A program made the position numbers and the translations under genes. Positions 46,397-56,891 of a stretch of DNA of 64,000 nucleotides are shown here, piece after piece (position 1 is the first letter of the stretch; each line of letters opens with the position of its first letter). This DNA comes from Chytriomyces cf. hyalinus JEL632 (taxonomy: Eukaryota; Chytridiomycota; Chytridiomycetes; Chytridiales; Chytriomycetaceae), in NCBI GenBank assembly GCA_025435555.1, contig JAIWWG010000065.1, positions 144,779 through 208,778 of the forward strand, given 5' to 3'. Under the pieces are notes generated by a model that did not search any database, had not been told where the DNA came from, and saw nothing but the letters and a program-made list of their open reading frames with translations.

Positions 46397-46960
46397 TCAA
46401 AACCGACGTCCTACATCAAGTCCCGCCTGATACCCATTAAACTCTTGATGCTGGCTGCTTCCATACTGCGAAATCTCCTGCTGCTGCTGGTACCCACTAC
46501 CTCCATACTGCTGCTGCTGCTGCTGCTGCTGCTGTAATCCAGACCGCTCACTTTCCCTCAACGCCTGTTCAGGATGCACGTCATATCCGGCCATACGCAA
46601 AGTTGCATTTTTTCCATGTAAAGCCCATGTGCTCACTCTTTTCGAGACTCCACCCACAACATGGGTGACAGTTTCGACGACGTGATGATGTGTCTGCTGG
46701 GACGTCTGTGAAGTTGTTGTAGGAAGGGCAGATTGATTGTCTGTGAAGAGGTATGTGCTGAGTGTGCGGCGAATAGAGCGCCTGGAGTTGTTGGTGGCTG
46801 ACGGGTTTTCCTCAAGAGTGTTGGAAAAGAAGGTGTCTGAAATTGAGCGTGAGGGTGGTGGTGGTGGTTGGAATCTGGAGTGGGGTTGCTGTGGATAGTG
46901 CTGTTGTGGTTGGAGAGGTTGTTGTTGTTGTGCGGGTGGTGGTGGTGGATGCGGGTATGG

Positions 46961-46997
<37 letters not shown>

Positions 46998-47464
46998 GGA
47001 TATTGAGTGGGATAGGGATCCTGTTGATGTCCGTACTGGGGAGTGGCAGATTGCAGAGTTTGAGAAGGAAGGTCTTTGGGTTTCGAGGCACCACCAAAGA
47101 AGGATGGGATGGACAAATTTGGAATTGGAATTGACGTGATGGCAGCTGGGAGTGAGTTTGCCAAATGGGAGACTTGGGATGGGATGTAGGAGAACCAGGA
47201 TGTTGGTGAGTCTGTTTGGACCATCTCTGGGACCTGGTCAGCGTAGGAGTGGTTGTAGTAGGATGGCTGTTGTTGTTGTTGGTCCAGATATTGGGGGGAT
47301 TGCAGGTCGTGTTGGTGTTGTGACATGTACGGGTCCTGATAGACAGCCGTCTGGATATGGTGCTGGTGCTGGTGCTGTTGCTGGTGCTGTTGTAGGTCCT
47401 GGAAGCGACGGTGCTGGTGCTGGATGTCGTTGTTGTCTCTGTTGATGGAGTGCATCTGATCCAT
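46397..47464 (-). CDS. Gln/His/Pro-rich low-complexity protein
   Basis: 355 residues, one exon, ATG at 47464. It is made of Gln/His runs (a run of 12 Gln at about 46,956-46,996 and 9 Gln near 46,510-46,535) alternating with Pro-Pro blocks. Three more complex patches stand out: SYIPSQVSHLANSLPAAITS, SRRSIRRTLSTYLF, and VVETVTHVVGGVSKRVSTWA, the last being a predicted amphipathic strand/helix. Such Gln-rich proteins are often transcription co-factors or phase-separating proteins, but nothing here proves it. The gene could be over-called because repeats keep frames open; the three non-repeat patches argue for real coding. Confidence 0.55.
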
Positions 47465-47645
47465 GTTCTACAATAATATGAAGATAGATCAAAGTGCACA
47501 AACACAAACACAAACACACGTGCAACAAAAACGTCAAATTTCATCAAAATTTTTTAATATTTTAATCGATAGAGAGAGATATATTTATTTATCTTGGCTT
47601 AATTTGAATTTAAATAATATTTAAATATTTATTATTTATTATTTA

Positions 47646-47681
<36 letters not shown>

Positions 47682-48074
47682 GGACGACACTGTTATCGTC
47701 AATTGTGAACCATCAAACAGGATACGCTTTACAGAAAGGGAAACAAGGCAAACACTTCAACCTAAATACTCCGTTGAACCATCTAGAACGAGCATCCAAC
47801 CAGCCAACCAACCACCCCATGTCCCACTCCCCACCCCCGTCATCCATCCAAGCAGTTACTCAGAAACTGCACAGACAGCAGTCCCAACGGACGTGTCGCA
47901 ATGCCATGTTGTTTGAAGGCTTTACGTGCCCCCATTCATCAAACTCTCTTTACGTTGTGACTAACGCTCAACTGATCATGCATGTAAACAAAAGAGGGGT
48001 TTATGTAAAAGAAAAACATAGTTATATATAAGGGCATCCATCTATCTCCTCTCTCTCAGTCTCAGTCTCTCAGT
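47465..48074. repeat. AT-rich intergenic region with (ATT)n
   Basis: It contains an ATTT/ATT tandem tract at about 47629-47681 and a CT dinucleotide-like run at 48048-48078. Weak plus-strand open frames at 47,680-48,031 lack any family look and are not called. Confidence 0.6.
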
Positions 48075-48863
48075 CTATACATAAAGTTGTTCAAATTCAT
48101 CCTCATCGCTAAACAGAGCCAGCGTCTCCCGGTCGTCCGTCATATCCTCAACAACCGAAAACCTCATCCCGCCATCCATAAAACATTGACCCAAACTGCT
48201 TAAACTCCGCTTGCTAATGAGCAGGTCGTGTAATTCGACCGCCTCTGCCGCCGCCGCCGCCATGGATATAATTTGTCGGTCATTGCCGCCGTCAGACTCA
48301 TCGTCCGTGAGATCTTCTTGTTCATCCATAGATGTTACGTCGTCCAAAAAGTCATTCAAGCATGCTGCTGCTGCTGATGATGATGCGTCGTCCAGGTATT
48401 TCAATGTCCTTCCCCCTCCTTCATTGTTCGTAAGCGAGTCTGTCATAGAATGTCGCAGATCCGGTGTCCCTGCACTAGACGACGACGACAACGACGACGG
48501 GAAGAATGAATTCAGAATCGGGACGGTACTACCATCATCAAACCCATCATCCGGTTCGTCAAACAAATTCAAAGACGCAAATTGGCTCGTTGTTGTTCCA
48601 CCAGACAACAACACCATGCTCGGATCAACAGGACTTGTCGGTGTCAGAAGTAAGGCTCTGAGATCAGGGAAAGCGAGAGATAGACGGCGTGATGATACGG
48701 ATGCCATAGAGTTGCTGCGGAGTAGTAGTGCTGAGGATACGGAAGCGAGTAGGGCGGATGAGGTTTCAATGATGGAGTTTGTTGGGGATGGTGGTGGTGA
48801 CATTTTGGGTAAGAGGACTGGGTTGGGTGCCTTCAGGATGGACCCTTTGTTTGTTTCAGGCAT
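48075..48863 (-). CDS. Acidic Ser-rich protein, 262 residues
   Basis: Not recognised. One exon, ATG at 48863. The N-terminal 75 residues are Ser/Pro/Leu-rich with SRRLSLAF and LLLRSNSMASVSSRR patches that look like basophilic kinase sites. A long acidic middle follows (DEPDDGFDDG, LDDVTSMDEQEDLTDDESD) with Ser and Ala runs, and the end is FSDEDEFEQLYV. No domain or TM segment. It may be a disordered regulator. An ATGG tandem repeat sits just upstream of the start. Confidence 0.55.
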   Translation of the reverse strand: MPETNKGSILKAPNPVLLPKMSPPPSPTNSIIETSSALLASVSSALLLRSNSMASVSSRRLSLAFPDLRALLLTPTSPVDPSMVLLSGGTTTSQFASLNLFDEPDDGFDDGSTVPILNSFFPSSLSSSSSAGTPDLRHSMTDSLTNNEGGGRTLKYLDDASSSAAAACLNDFLDDVTSMDEQEDLTDDESDGGNDRQIISMAAAAAEAVELHDLLISKRSLSSLGQCFMDGGMRFSVVEDMTDDRETLALFSDEDEFEQLYV

Positions 48864-49235
48864 TGGATCGAAGATGGATGGATGGATGGATGGATGGATT
48901 TGATGCGCACAAACAAAATTTAAATTATTTTTAAATAAAAATTAAATTACAAAAAATGTGTAAATTAAAAAGGGTATTTAAAATAAGAATATCTTTGTTT
49001 TAATAGAACACCTTCTTTTTGCATCCATCAAACGAATGGAAAAAAAAAAAAAACAGACGCAAAAAGAATAAAACACAAACTAGATCTAATGAGCAAAAAA
49101 AAATAAAAAAGAAAAAAAAAAGAAAAAGCAAATAATAATAAAAAAAGAAACAGTGAGCCGGCGCCACTCCATCAGAAAAAAGAAAAAAGAAAAAAGAAAA
49201 AAGAAAAAAAAAAGAAAAAGAAAAAGAAAGAAAAA
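48864..49235. repeat. A-rich intergenic region with ATGG and AAAAAG repeats
   Basis: An (ATGG)n tract lies at 48873-48898. From about 49,038 to 49,229 the plus strand is nearly all A and G, with AAAAAAG units. No gene seen. Confidence 0.65.
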
Positions 49236-50219
49236 TCAAAACTTGAATTCAAACAAGTCCTTTTCATCCTCAGACGGAAGCATCACTTCCAGTTTCGGTG
49301 ACTCGGCATACGACCGGCTAATCCGCGACTCGATTTTAATGGTCGATGCGCTACTGTCACGGTTCGACATTCGCACCGTGTCTGCCTCGCTCATCACGCT
49401 CAGTCTCGGGCTAGGTACGTTCATGCTTAATGTTGATGAACGCGCGTTTCCAGAGTTGCTCTTCACTGAAACGTCTCGTGCAAGAGATAGCGGCGTTTCA
49501 CGTGACAGCGAACCCGGTGAATCCGGTGATAGTGCCGAACCTGGTATGAGAGAGGGTGCTGGTGAAGCAGAGACTTGTCTGTGCTGCATGGGTGAAGGGG
49601 ATGGAGCAGCGGATGGAGGCAGGTTCGGTTCGGATTGGTTCTTTCTTGAAAAGAAGGAGAAGCCAAACCCGCTTCGTTGAGTTGGAGCGGTTGCTTTCAC
49701 AGAAACAACGGATTTGCGGCGATGTAACGTGGGGCCGAATGAGCTTGAGACACTCTTTGAGCGAGAAGAGGAGATTGAAGGGACCACCGAAGGTGTGCCG
49801 GAGGATATCGACGAGACAGAGGACTTGCGTTCCAACTGTTTTACTGCAGCCAGTGAGGGATCTGGCATTACTGCCTTCCTTGCTGCTGCTGCTGCCTCTT
49901 CTGCTTCCCTTCTTTCCACCTCCGCCTTCCTCTCCATTTCTCTCACCTTCTCTCTTTCCTTCTCCGCCAAAAGGGTTTGCAAGGCAGCCTCACGTTCTCT
50001 ATCCTCCTCCTCCGCCTTTTCCATCTCTTGCCGCTGCATTTCCTCCTCCCTAGCCAAGATGGCGGCAATCTCATCGTCGACCGCCATCAACTTTTTGTTG
50101 ACGTTGAGGAAGCTTGCGCGCCCGAGTTGCTTTGTTCCGAGGTCCAGCCCGATGGAATCAAAAGATGAGAGGTCAAAGTCGAGCAGTTGGTCAAAGTCGT
50201 GTTCAGACATTGTGGTCAT
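49236..50219 (-). CDS. Coiled-coil, Ser-rich protein; family member A (DLSxFDSIG motif)
   Basis: 327 residues, one exon. The frame is open upstream through Pro/His codons, but the first ATG is at 50219 (MTTMSEHDFD). Residues about 12-25 carry FDLSSFDSIGLDL, nearly the same as VDLSAFDSIGESI in the gene at 52275. A long charged coiled coil follows (residues about 45-110, EEEMQRQEMEKAEEEDRERE), then a Ser-rich half with basic-Ser sites (RRKSVVSV, QLERKSSVSS). The C-terminal end is DEKDLFEFKF. It is divergent from member B. Function unknown. Confidence 0.65.
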   Translation of the reverse strand: MTTMSEHDFDQLLDFDLSSFDSIGLDLGTKQLGRASFLNVNKKLMAVDDEIAAILAREEEMQRQEMEKAEEEDREREAALQTLLAEKEREKVREMERKAEVERREAEEAAAAARKAVMPDPSLAAVKQLERKSSVSSISSGTPSVVPSISSSRSKSVSSSFGPTLHRRKSVVSVKATAPTQRSGFGFSFFSRKNQSEPNLPPSAAPSPSPMQHRQVSASPAPSLIPGSALSPDSPGSLSRETPLSLARDVSVKSNSGNARSSTLSMNVPSPRLSVMSEADTVRMSNRDSSASTIKIESRISRSYAESPKLEVMLPSEDEKDLFEFKF

Positions 50220-50928
50220 GCAAGGGGTTTGTTGTTGATGCGGTGTGTGCTGTTGGGGCGCGGGTGGGTGTGCCGTGCGTGGGTGGGTGTGGGCGTGGGT
50301 GGGTATGAAGGGGGGGGGTGGGATCGCTGAAGGGGGGAGGGGTTGGAGTGAATGAAACAGATAAATGGACACAAATGGAAATTGGTGTTTCAGGCAAGGA
50401 CCCAAATTGCCTCTTAAATTTTGTTGTTGGGCAGATTTTTCTTGATTAGTTTTCTTTGTGACACCAAATTTTACATTTTACTTTTGGGGTAAAAATAAAA
50501 TAAAATATTTAGAGAATATTTATTTATAAATAAAATATATTGAACAGTGATTGTGTGCATCACATCCTATTGAGTGAATGCAGTCAATCCCAACGACGCG
50601 TTCTTTGCATGCTAGATGCATCATGCTCTGGAATCATTCCAAATTGTTTTCATGCTTGCTTGCTTGCTTGCCTGCGTAAACGCGACCCGCTGATCCACAG
50701 CAAGCAGCAGCATTCTTACCATCACGCGTGCATGCATGCATACATACACATACATGCATACATGGGGATGGGCAGTGGACGCGTCGCTGTGCTGTTGCTG
50801 CAATTTGTTGTTCACAAGTGCATCTCCACTTTACTCAATTTCCGCACGCACTCACTCTTGCTAAAGTGGTCTGCCCAATTTTTATTTAAAAAAAAAAGGA
50901 AACTGTTTCTCGTTTGTTCAGTTCCCCA
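50220..50928. other. Divergent promoter region between family members A and B
   Basis: A purine-rich GGGTGGG stretch (50,262-50,345), an AT-rich stretch (50,400-50,530) and a short CATACATGCATA repeat (50,740-50,765). No supported gene; a plus-strand frame at 50540-50932 has no family resemblance. Confidence 0.5.
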
Positions 50929-52134
50929 ATGAGCGCACATCCCATCCTGGACCTGTACTTTGAGGAGTCCGGCGACAGTCTGACCAAGGAACTGTCCGCC
51001 CTGCGTCTCAAGATCCCAGGACTCGAAGATGTCTCGCCTATCCTTTTACCCACCACTGACAAACGAGAGGATTCAAGCAACCGGGGTCCATCTCCCGTGC
51101 GAAGTCTCGCCTTTGCTACAACATCCATGTCTCCCAAACCGTCCTACACAAGCTTCAACCCGCCGCCACCTCCCTCAGACCCAGTCCCACCAGTCCCACC
51201 GCCGCGAAGCCGAAGCCGCGCAAGGTTGAGACCAGCATCCGAGGCACAGACCTATCCATCCGTCATCGTGGCATCCCCAATACCTGTAGACGCACTTGAC
51301 CCCTTGTTATCACCACCACCATGCCAAGAACCCAGCAACGCAGAACAACTGGACGACATGTTCAAATCATCAAAACCCATGGTGGACTTGTCCCATTACC
51401 GCAGTTTATCACGATCCGCAACACACAACAACCATTTCCCAACCCCGGATCCACTGGAAATGAATGAACAACAACGCGGCCGGTCCCACCGTTCGTCTTC
51501 TTCAATGGGCGGGAGCCGCTCAAGAAGCCTGAACCGTATCAAATCGAGTGCAAGCATGGTTGCCAACATGCTTCGCGGTAAAAGTCGTGGCCGGATGGAT
51601 TCGAGAGATGATACAATGTCCATTCAGTCTGAACTGAACCGTTCATTGGATTCACCCCCCGAAACGCCGGGACCTCCTACATCGCCTTCTTCACCCACGC
51701 TCAGGGAATCTCCTTTCAAATCAATTTTGAGAAGGCAGCCAAAAACCACGACCACCGCCACCATTACTGCTACAACTGCTACTACCGTCTCTGCGTTGGA
51801 AGATAAACTCGATCAACTGCAACAAGAAAAGATTGCCCTACAAAAGCAACAACAATTTCATACCGAGCAGCAACTGCAGCAAAGTCCCAAAGACGATCTG
51901 GACTTTCCTGGAATGTTTAAATCTTTTACGCTGAAGCGGAGGCCGACTGCGGGTGGAGATGTTGGCTCGCCTGAACCCGATTCAACTCTGGCACGAAAGG
52001 CGGCCTCCATTTCTGGCATGAAAGCGGAGCTGGCGGCGTTACGAGCTGGGAAGGATCTTGAAGCTGCTGCGGCCGCGTCTGCAGAAGCGGCGAAAGCGAA
52101 AAAGAATGCGTGGTACATGAATCCAGGGAAATAG
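50929..52134 (+). CDS. Ser/Pro-rich protein; family member B (KAELAALR...PGK tail)
   Basis: 401 residues, one exon, first in-frame ATG (MSAHPILDLYFEESGD). It has Pro-rich stretches (PPPPSDPVPPVPPPR) that could bind SH3 domains, an SRSLNRIKSSASMVANMLRG basic helix, a Thr run, and a Gln-rich coiled segment. The last 55 residues have STLARKAASISGMKAEL, AALRAG and WYMNPGK. The end of the gene at 52275 reads LQAELAALRGEDPEPAPWFL then APGK, so the two tails are related, and STLARKAA also occurs inside that neighbour. Function unknown. Confidence 0.7.
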   Translation: MSAHPILDLYFEESGDSLTKELSALRLKIPGLEDVSPILLPTTDKREDSSNRGPSPVRSLAFATTSMSPKPSYTSFNPPPPPSDPVPPVPPPRSRSRARLRPASEAQTYPSVIVASPIPVDALDPLLSPPPCQEPSNAEQLDDMFKSSKPMVDLSHYRSLSRSATHNNHFPTPDPLEMNEQQRGRSHRSSSSMGGSRSRSLNRIKSSASMVANMLRGKSRGRMDSRDDTMSIQSELNRSLDSPPETPGPPTSPSSPTLRESPFKSILRRQPKTTTTATITATTATTVSALEDKLDQLQQEKIALQKQQQFHTEQQLQQSPKDDLDFPGMFKSFTLKRRPTAGGDVGSPEPDSTLARKAASISGMKAELAALRAGKDLEAAAAASAEAAKAKKNAWYMNPGK

Positions 52135-52274
52135 AAGACGACCCGGCGGCATAAAAACTCAGACCTTGACCCCCCCCTCCCCACTTTTTGCGGCCTGGTT
52201 TTTTTTTAAGAAAGTGCGAAAAGTAAAAAATTCATTTCAGGAATTTCGGCAATTTGCTTCAAGAGATACCTAAA

Positions 52275-53549
52275 ATGGTTGGCACCAACACCAAGACCCA
52301 GGACATTCTTGCGGGAGTCGACTTGTCAGCGTTCGACAGCATCGGCGAGAGCATTCTTGCTGATCCCAGCGGCAAAACCAACAGCAGCAGCAGCAGCAGC
52401 AACAGCGCAGCCCCAAGCCCCTCAGTAACGCCACAACCAGGCGGCCCAAGCTCAAGCCCGGCTCCAAACCCAGTTGCTCTGACTGAAACAAGTGTGCCAG
52501 GGTCAAGGGCCAAAAGTGTAGACAAGGGCAAGGTCAAGGAGAAGGAGAGTAAGGGTGGGTTTGCGTCCTTCTTCAAGACTAAGTTCTTGGGAGGATTGGC
52601 GGGTTCACACAGCGCTGCAACTGAAGGCGATCATACTGGTGCCGCTGCAGCGGTGGAAACTGTTGCCGCCGCTGCTGGGGCGAACGGGAAGGATACCAAC
52701 ACTCAATCTGAATTGGCCCAATCAACCTCAGCGACAACCACAACAACGACAGAAGGGGAACAGTCGAACGGCGTATCTCTATCCAGCGTAAAGCGCTCAA
52801 CCTCCGTAAAATCCATCAAAGCAACTTCGACGCTTGCTCGTAAAGCCGCCGCAAGCCCAGATAACATGGACTCGAACCCTTCATCCCTACCAGCAGCTTC
52901 CTCCTCATTCATGGATCTCGGCAAAAGCGCATTCGCCTCCTTGTTACGGAAGCCACGGTCCGAGACGCCTGTTGAAGACGATCTGTTGGATGAAGTTCCA
53001 AGTGCGCGCAAAACCATTCCCCGTAAACCAACCATTCCCAAAGCAGAGGGTAAATCAAGCAGCACCCGACGATCCGCAGAAAATCTGGATGACAATGTAA
53101 CTGTTCCTTCCCTTGCCCGGTCTCCAAGCGCCATGCGGACTCTTCCGCGTAAGCAAACGTCTAAAGGCCAGTCCACCTCCGAAAACGTCAACATTGAAGA
53201 CCAAGCAAAAGATGGAATCATGACGCTGTTACGCTCGGCTTCTCTCAAACGATCCGTATCCGTCAAGGCTGACTCCAGCACGGCAGCAGCAACGCCGCAG
53301 CAGGCCGCGTCGATTAATTTGGCAAGTGCCAAGGCTGCCCTCAAGGCAGAGTTCAATAAACCCAGTCTGGCAAGCTTACAAGCTGAACTGGCTGCATTGA
53401 GAGGCGAGGATCCTGAACCGGCTCCGTGGTTTCTGGCGCCTGGTAAAAAGAAGGGTCTGGCAGCAGCAGCAGCTGTGGCTGCTGAAGTTACTCCCGACGA
53501 TGCTACTCCCAAAGCTACTGGTGGAAAAGCAGATGCCGCTGGAAACTAA
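52275..53549 (+). CDS. Ser/Ala-rich protein; family member C (both family motifs)
   Basis: 424 residues, one exon, ATG at 52275 (MVGTNTKTQDILAGVDL). It carries the N-terminal motif of member A (DLSAFDSIGESI) and the C-terminal motif of member B (LQAELAALRGEDPEP, WFLAPGKKKG), which ties the three genes into one family. Between them are Ser runs, repeated basic-Ser sites (LSSVKRSTSVKSIKA, ASLKRSVSVKAD) and STLARKAAAS. No catalytic domain. The motifs at the two ends may bind a common partner; the middle looks like phosphorylation-rich linker. It starts 140 bp after member B on the same strand. Confidence 0.7.
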   Translation: MVGTNTKTQDILAGVDLSAFDSIGESILADPSGKTNSSSSSSNSAAPSPSVTPQPGGPSSSPAPNPVALTETSVPGSRAKSVDKGKVKEKESKGGFASFFKTKFLGGLAGSHSAATEGDHTGAAAAVETVAAAAGANGKDTNTQSELAQSTSATTTTTTEGEQSNGVSLSSVKRSTSVKSIKATSTLARKAAASPDNMDSNPSSLPAASSSFMDLGKSAFASLLRKPRSETPVEDDLLDEVPSARKTIPRKPTIPKAEGKSSSTRRSAENLDDNVTVPSLARSPSAMRTLPRKQTSKGQSTSENVNIEDQAKDGIMTLLRSASLKRSVSVKADSSTAAATPQQAASINLASAKAALKAEFNKPSLASLQAELAALRGEDPEPAPWFLAPGKKKGLAAAAAVAAEVTPDDATPKATGGKADAAGN

Positions 53550-54070
53550 AAAAATGTGTTTTGCATCTGTTTGTATTCGGGTTTTTGCTCATAATCGCGG
53601 TGCGCGTGCGTCCGATCAAATTGCTTTCAAACGCAAAGTCATAGTTTTTCCGCGTGCCCTTCTGTCCCCCCACTTCATGAGTATATGCTGTCCACACCAA
53701 TAAAGTTAAAATTTTGTTCCTGCGCGTCCTTCTGTTCTGTTGAACGTCCCGGCCTCAGCCAGTTTTCTTGATCGAAATCGAGTCCGCACGACTTGTGACA
53801 CGTTTCTTTTCCAAGCCATAAAGCAGGCCGACGGGAACGCCAACTGCTCCCCCTTCAGACGAACACGAGTTTTCCATTGGGGTAACATTAATAACTGGTT
53901 TCATCGTGTGCGTTGAAACAGAAAAAAAAAAAAAAATTGAGTGCGAGCTTCAGTTTTTCCACCTCAAGCCGCACAGTTTCCAATGAACGAGCTGTTTTCG
54001 TATTTTATTGGGAAACAAGGATTTTCGGCAACCCAACACTGGCAGCATAAAAAAGGGTGGGGAAAAGGCA
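53550..54070. other. Intergenic region, no gene seen
   Basis: It holds a poly(A) tract at about 53,921-53,936. Short open frames on both strands lack family resemblance. Confidence 0.5.
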
Positions 54071-54457
54071 ATGCCCCCCGCTGTGAACCCAGAAGGCGAA
54101 AATATGGCAGCCAATGAAGCAACATCCACATTCTTCGCACTCACACCCACAAGCATGATCGAGACAGCTACCGTTTCCATAATACCTACAAGCACATCAT
54201 TGCTACTACCACAGTCTACTGCCGCACCCTCTTCTTCAGTGCACATTCCAACGGCAGTCATCCAAGTTGTTGCATTCATTGGCATTTTATTTGTGGTTCA
54301 TGGCGCGATGCGGCTTTATTGCTGGGTTACATGCAAGTGGTGTCTTCCGTACCTTCGCAAGCATCTTGAGCAGCGGGGAAAGGCAGGGGATATGGAGGCT
54401 GGTGATGCGGGACGACAGGGCGCGCAAGCGGTGCACAAGATAGTGAGCATGCCGTGA
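54071..54457 (+). CDS. Small single-pass membrane protein, 128 residues
   Basis: Not recognised. First ATG in a longer frame. A Ser/Thr-rich N-terminal 70 residues (possible O-glycosylated ectodomain), then one TM segment (AVIQVVAFIGILFVVHGAM), a Cys/Trp-rich juxtamembrane stretch (LYCWVTCKWCLPYL) that could be palmitoylated, and a short charged tail. It is the last gene-like frame before the repeat-rich part of the window. Because it is short and alone, moderate confidence. Confidence 0.5.
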   Translation: MPPAVNPEGENMAANEATSTFFALTPTSMIETATVSIIPTSTSLLLPQSTAAPSSSVHIPTAVIQVVAFIGILFVVHGAMRLYCWVTCKWCLPYLRKHLEQRGKAGDMEAGDAGRQGAQAVHKIVSMP

Positions 54458-56611
54458 TCTTAATTCAAAGGAAACGTTGTGCAAAAATACCGTTTCACCG
54501 TTGTATCATAATAAAACCCAGAAATACTTGCGAAATAAAATAATAATACAAAAAGTCCAAGATGTTTTCACAAGCTTGAAAAACCGGGTGTAATGGCCCA
54601 GCTGGATGCGCACTTGTGGGTATCCCTCGACGTGTTTGCAGTCAGCATGGCCCGGTGCATCGTTCGTTGGAACTCGCTGCAGAGGAACAAAATCTGACGA
54701 GAACAATTTCAAATTGAATAAATGCCCAGGCAGTGCTTTGCCACATTGAACCACTTGCACATTCACAACACAACAACCACTCTCTCAAAGCAAAACACAC
54801 ACCCCAATGGGAAAATGACAAACTGCACCTGGTAGCAGTCTTCAATTGAATCTCTCAAATTCCAGCCATGTTGTGAAGTAATGACTGTCATTCACAGAGT
54901 TTATTCTTCTTCTTTGCTAGTTGTTAGTTCTTTTCTTTCTTTCTTTCCTTTTTCTTTTGTTTTCTTTTACTGTTCATTGTTGTTTTATTCATGGGCAAGA
55001 GATCGCCCCGTGACAATGCAATAAACCCAGAAGTACGCTGAAATCAATCATCTAGGGAAGGTGGCTCTGAACTAACGCAACGCAGATTGAACTCCTGTCA
55101 AGAACAAAGCTGTGATGCGTCCCTCTGGGAGGAATCCGACATGTCATGATCCTGGAAGCTAGGAGAGTACTAGTTTTGGGTCTTGGCATTCTCATACAGA
55201 AGTGCCCTGAACCACTCCTTTTTGCTTGAAAGGCAGCGTTAGTGGTCAGCGTCCAAAGGAGAAAGCTGGAGGCCATGTGAGTTCTCTATTCGCGGTAGAG
55301 GGATTTGAAGTGTTGTGCTACTTTTCCTGTTTGTCGAAAACAGAAGCTATCCCATTGATGTCCCCTGTGGTGTAGCAGGCAGGACAAGGATACTATGACG
55401 CTATCAGAGGACAAATGCTTACTGGTGGAGCAGTATATGGAAGAAGAGTACCGACCACGTGTGAAATTGGTTTACAATCAGGCCGAAATTCAGAACGCGT
55501 AACGCTATGTTAACCCTTACTAATGCGAAGCCATTGGGGGAAGACGGTCAGATGCCGAGATGGAAGAAGAAAGTATTTACGAAACTGCGCTTTAATGGGA
55601 ATTGTCCAGTTCTTGAAAGGCAGTGCACTGCAAAGTATAGAGTGCGACGCAGTAAAATCATAGTGGCAAGTGACGGTTTTTATTTAAGTTGTTTACTTTA
55701 CGTGTTGTTTGGTTTGTTTTCATCTCCTAGATAAATGCATCGATTCCCATATCCATCTTGATTTTATTCACCAACAAATGCAGCCACCCATTCCTCAGAC
55801 TTTCCTCAAGGACTCTGTACCACCTTGAGTGTTCAGACATTTCTCCCATCCAAAGCAGCACCATCTACTACTCTATATTGTAAGGTGGAGATGGATTTCT
55901 GACAATGTCAGGATGAACTGCAATGACTGGCATACTCTGCTCGCAACTGTCCAAACAGTGCCAGCTAAGCACCTTTGAAGCGCAGCCTCATGCAGCCTGG
56001 AGGTGTCATCCCACACATTGTCTTTCTCACACCTAGTCTATAAAGAGGCTGGATCAGCATTTTCAGCAGAGTAACCACTTCAAATGAAAGATTCTGATCT
56101 GAACACAAACAATCAAGCTACTGTAAGTATTTAATGCTAACCTAGATCCAAATACAGGTTCAACTACAACCACAACTGAAAACAACTTACAGAATCAGAA
56201 CACAAGGCCACATTTGCAGAAAAAGAGAATCTCAGTTGATGGAGTCAGATGCACAATGGAGTCTTCTGGAACAGGTGATGTTGATACTTTTTGTAATGCT
56301 TCCAAATCAATGTCTGAATTTGTCCTGACATTCAATTCAACCAGTTTCTTGTGCTCACTCCCAGCATCACCCAGATTGAAAGAGAACAGAAGAAGGAGGC
56401 ATTTCAGTACACCGAAATACAAGCAGTTGATGTAAGCTGTCCTGTCTCAATGCATGAAAAATCATGGAGGAGTTTAAAAAGTACTTATCCAAAGCCTCAA
56501 TTCCAAAGCCTGAATTCTGTCTTGACCCTGACCCTCTGTTGCCTGTCACTTTTTCAACAAGGTTACCCTGCTGTTGAAAGCTGTTGAACAAGAAGTTGTT
56601 GACTTCATTTA
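54458..56611. other. 2.1 kb gene-poor region left of the transposon
   Basis: No intact gene. A CTTT-rich tract is at 54,920-54,965. A coding-like minor frame near 56,460-56,600 (MEEFKKYLSKASIPKPEF) runs close to the transposon border and could belong to another interrupted element; this is weak. Confidence 0.5.
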
Positions 56612-56813
56612 CAGCAGATTTCAGATATAATGTCCCAGATGTTTATTTTTTGTGTTTTTCGTGTCACCATTTTGTCGCCATTTATATTGGATGCTGTGTA
56701 ACAACTGTCCTGCAGCTTCAGGGTTGAGCAAGTCTTGCCTGCAGAAACCCTGATCTGCTGACGCTGTCTGCAGAAAATGTGCCCTGCAGGTTTAATCAAT
56801 AAACGTGTGTGTG
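56612..56813 (+). repeat. Left terminal inverted repeat, 202 bp
   Basis: Reverse complement of 59161-59362 with about eight mismatches. Its inner end is a GTGTGTGTG run. The transposase start codon lies 79 bp inside. Confidence 0.9.
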
Positions 56814-56891
56814 ATCAAAGAACGCAATTAAACACTCCTGATTTTTGATGATGTTCATCTCATGTGTTGATGTTTTCAATCTGTTATCAAT

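Noticed and set aside
46843-47445. Plus-strand Val/Leu-run open frames opposite the Gln-rich gene
   Set aside because: Shadow of the CAG/CAA repeats (GTT/CTG on the other strand); the minus frame has non-repeat patches of complex sequence.
47680-48031. Two overlapping plus-strand frames in the AT-rich gap
   Set aside because: No domain, compositionally odd, no splice or start support.
49000-49239. Minus-strand Phe-run open frame
   Set aside because: Produced by the A-rich AAAAAG tract; no real protein character.
56605-56799. Minus-strand ORF (MIKPAGH...) and its plus-strand twin at 59175-59498 as a gene pair
   Set aside because: They are the two arms of the transposon terminal inverted repeat, not independent genes.
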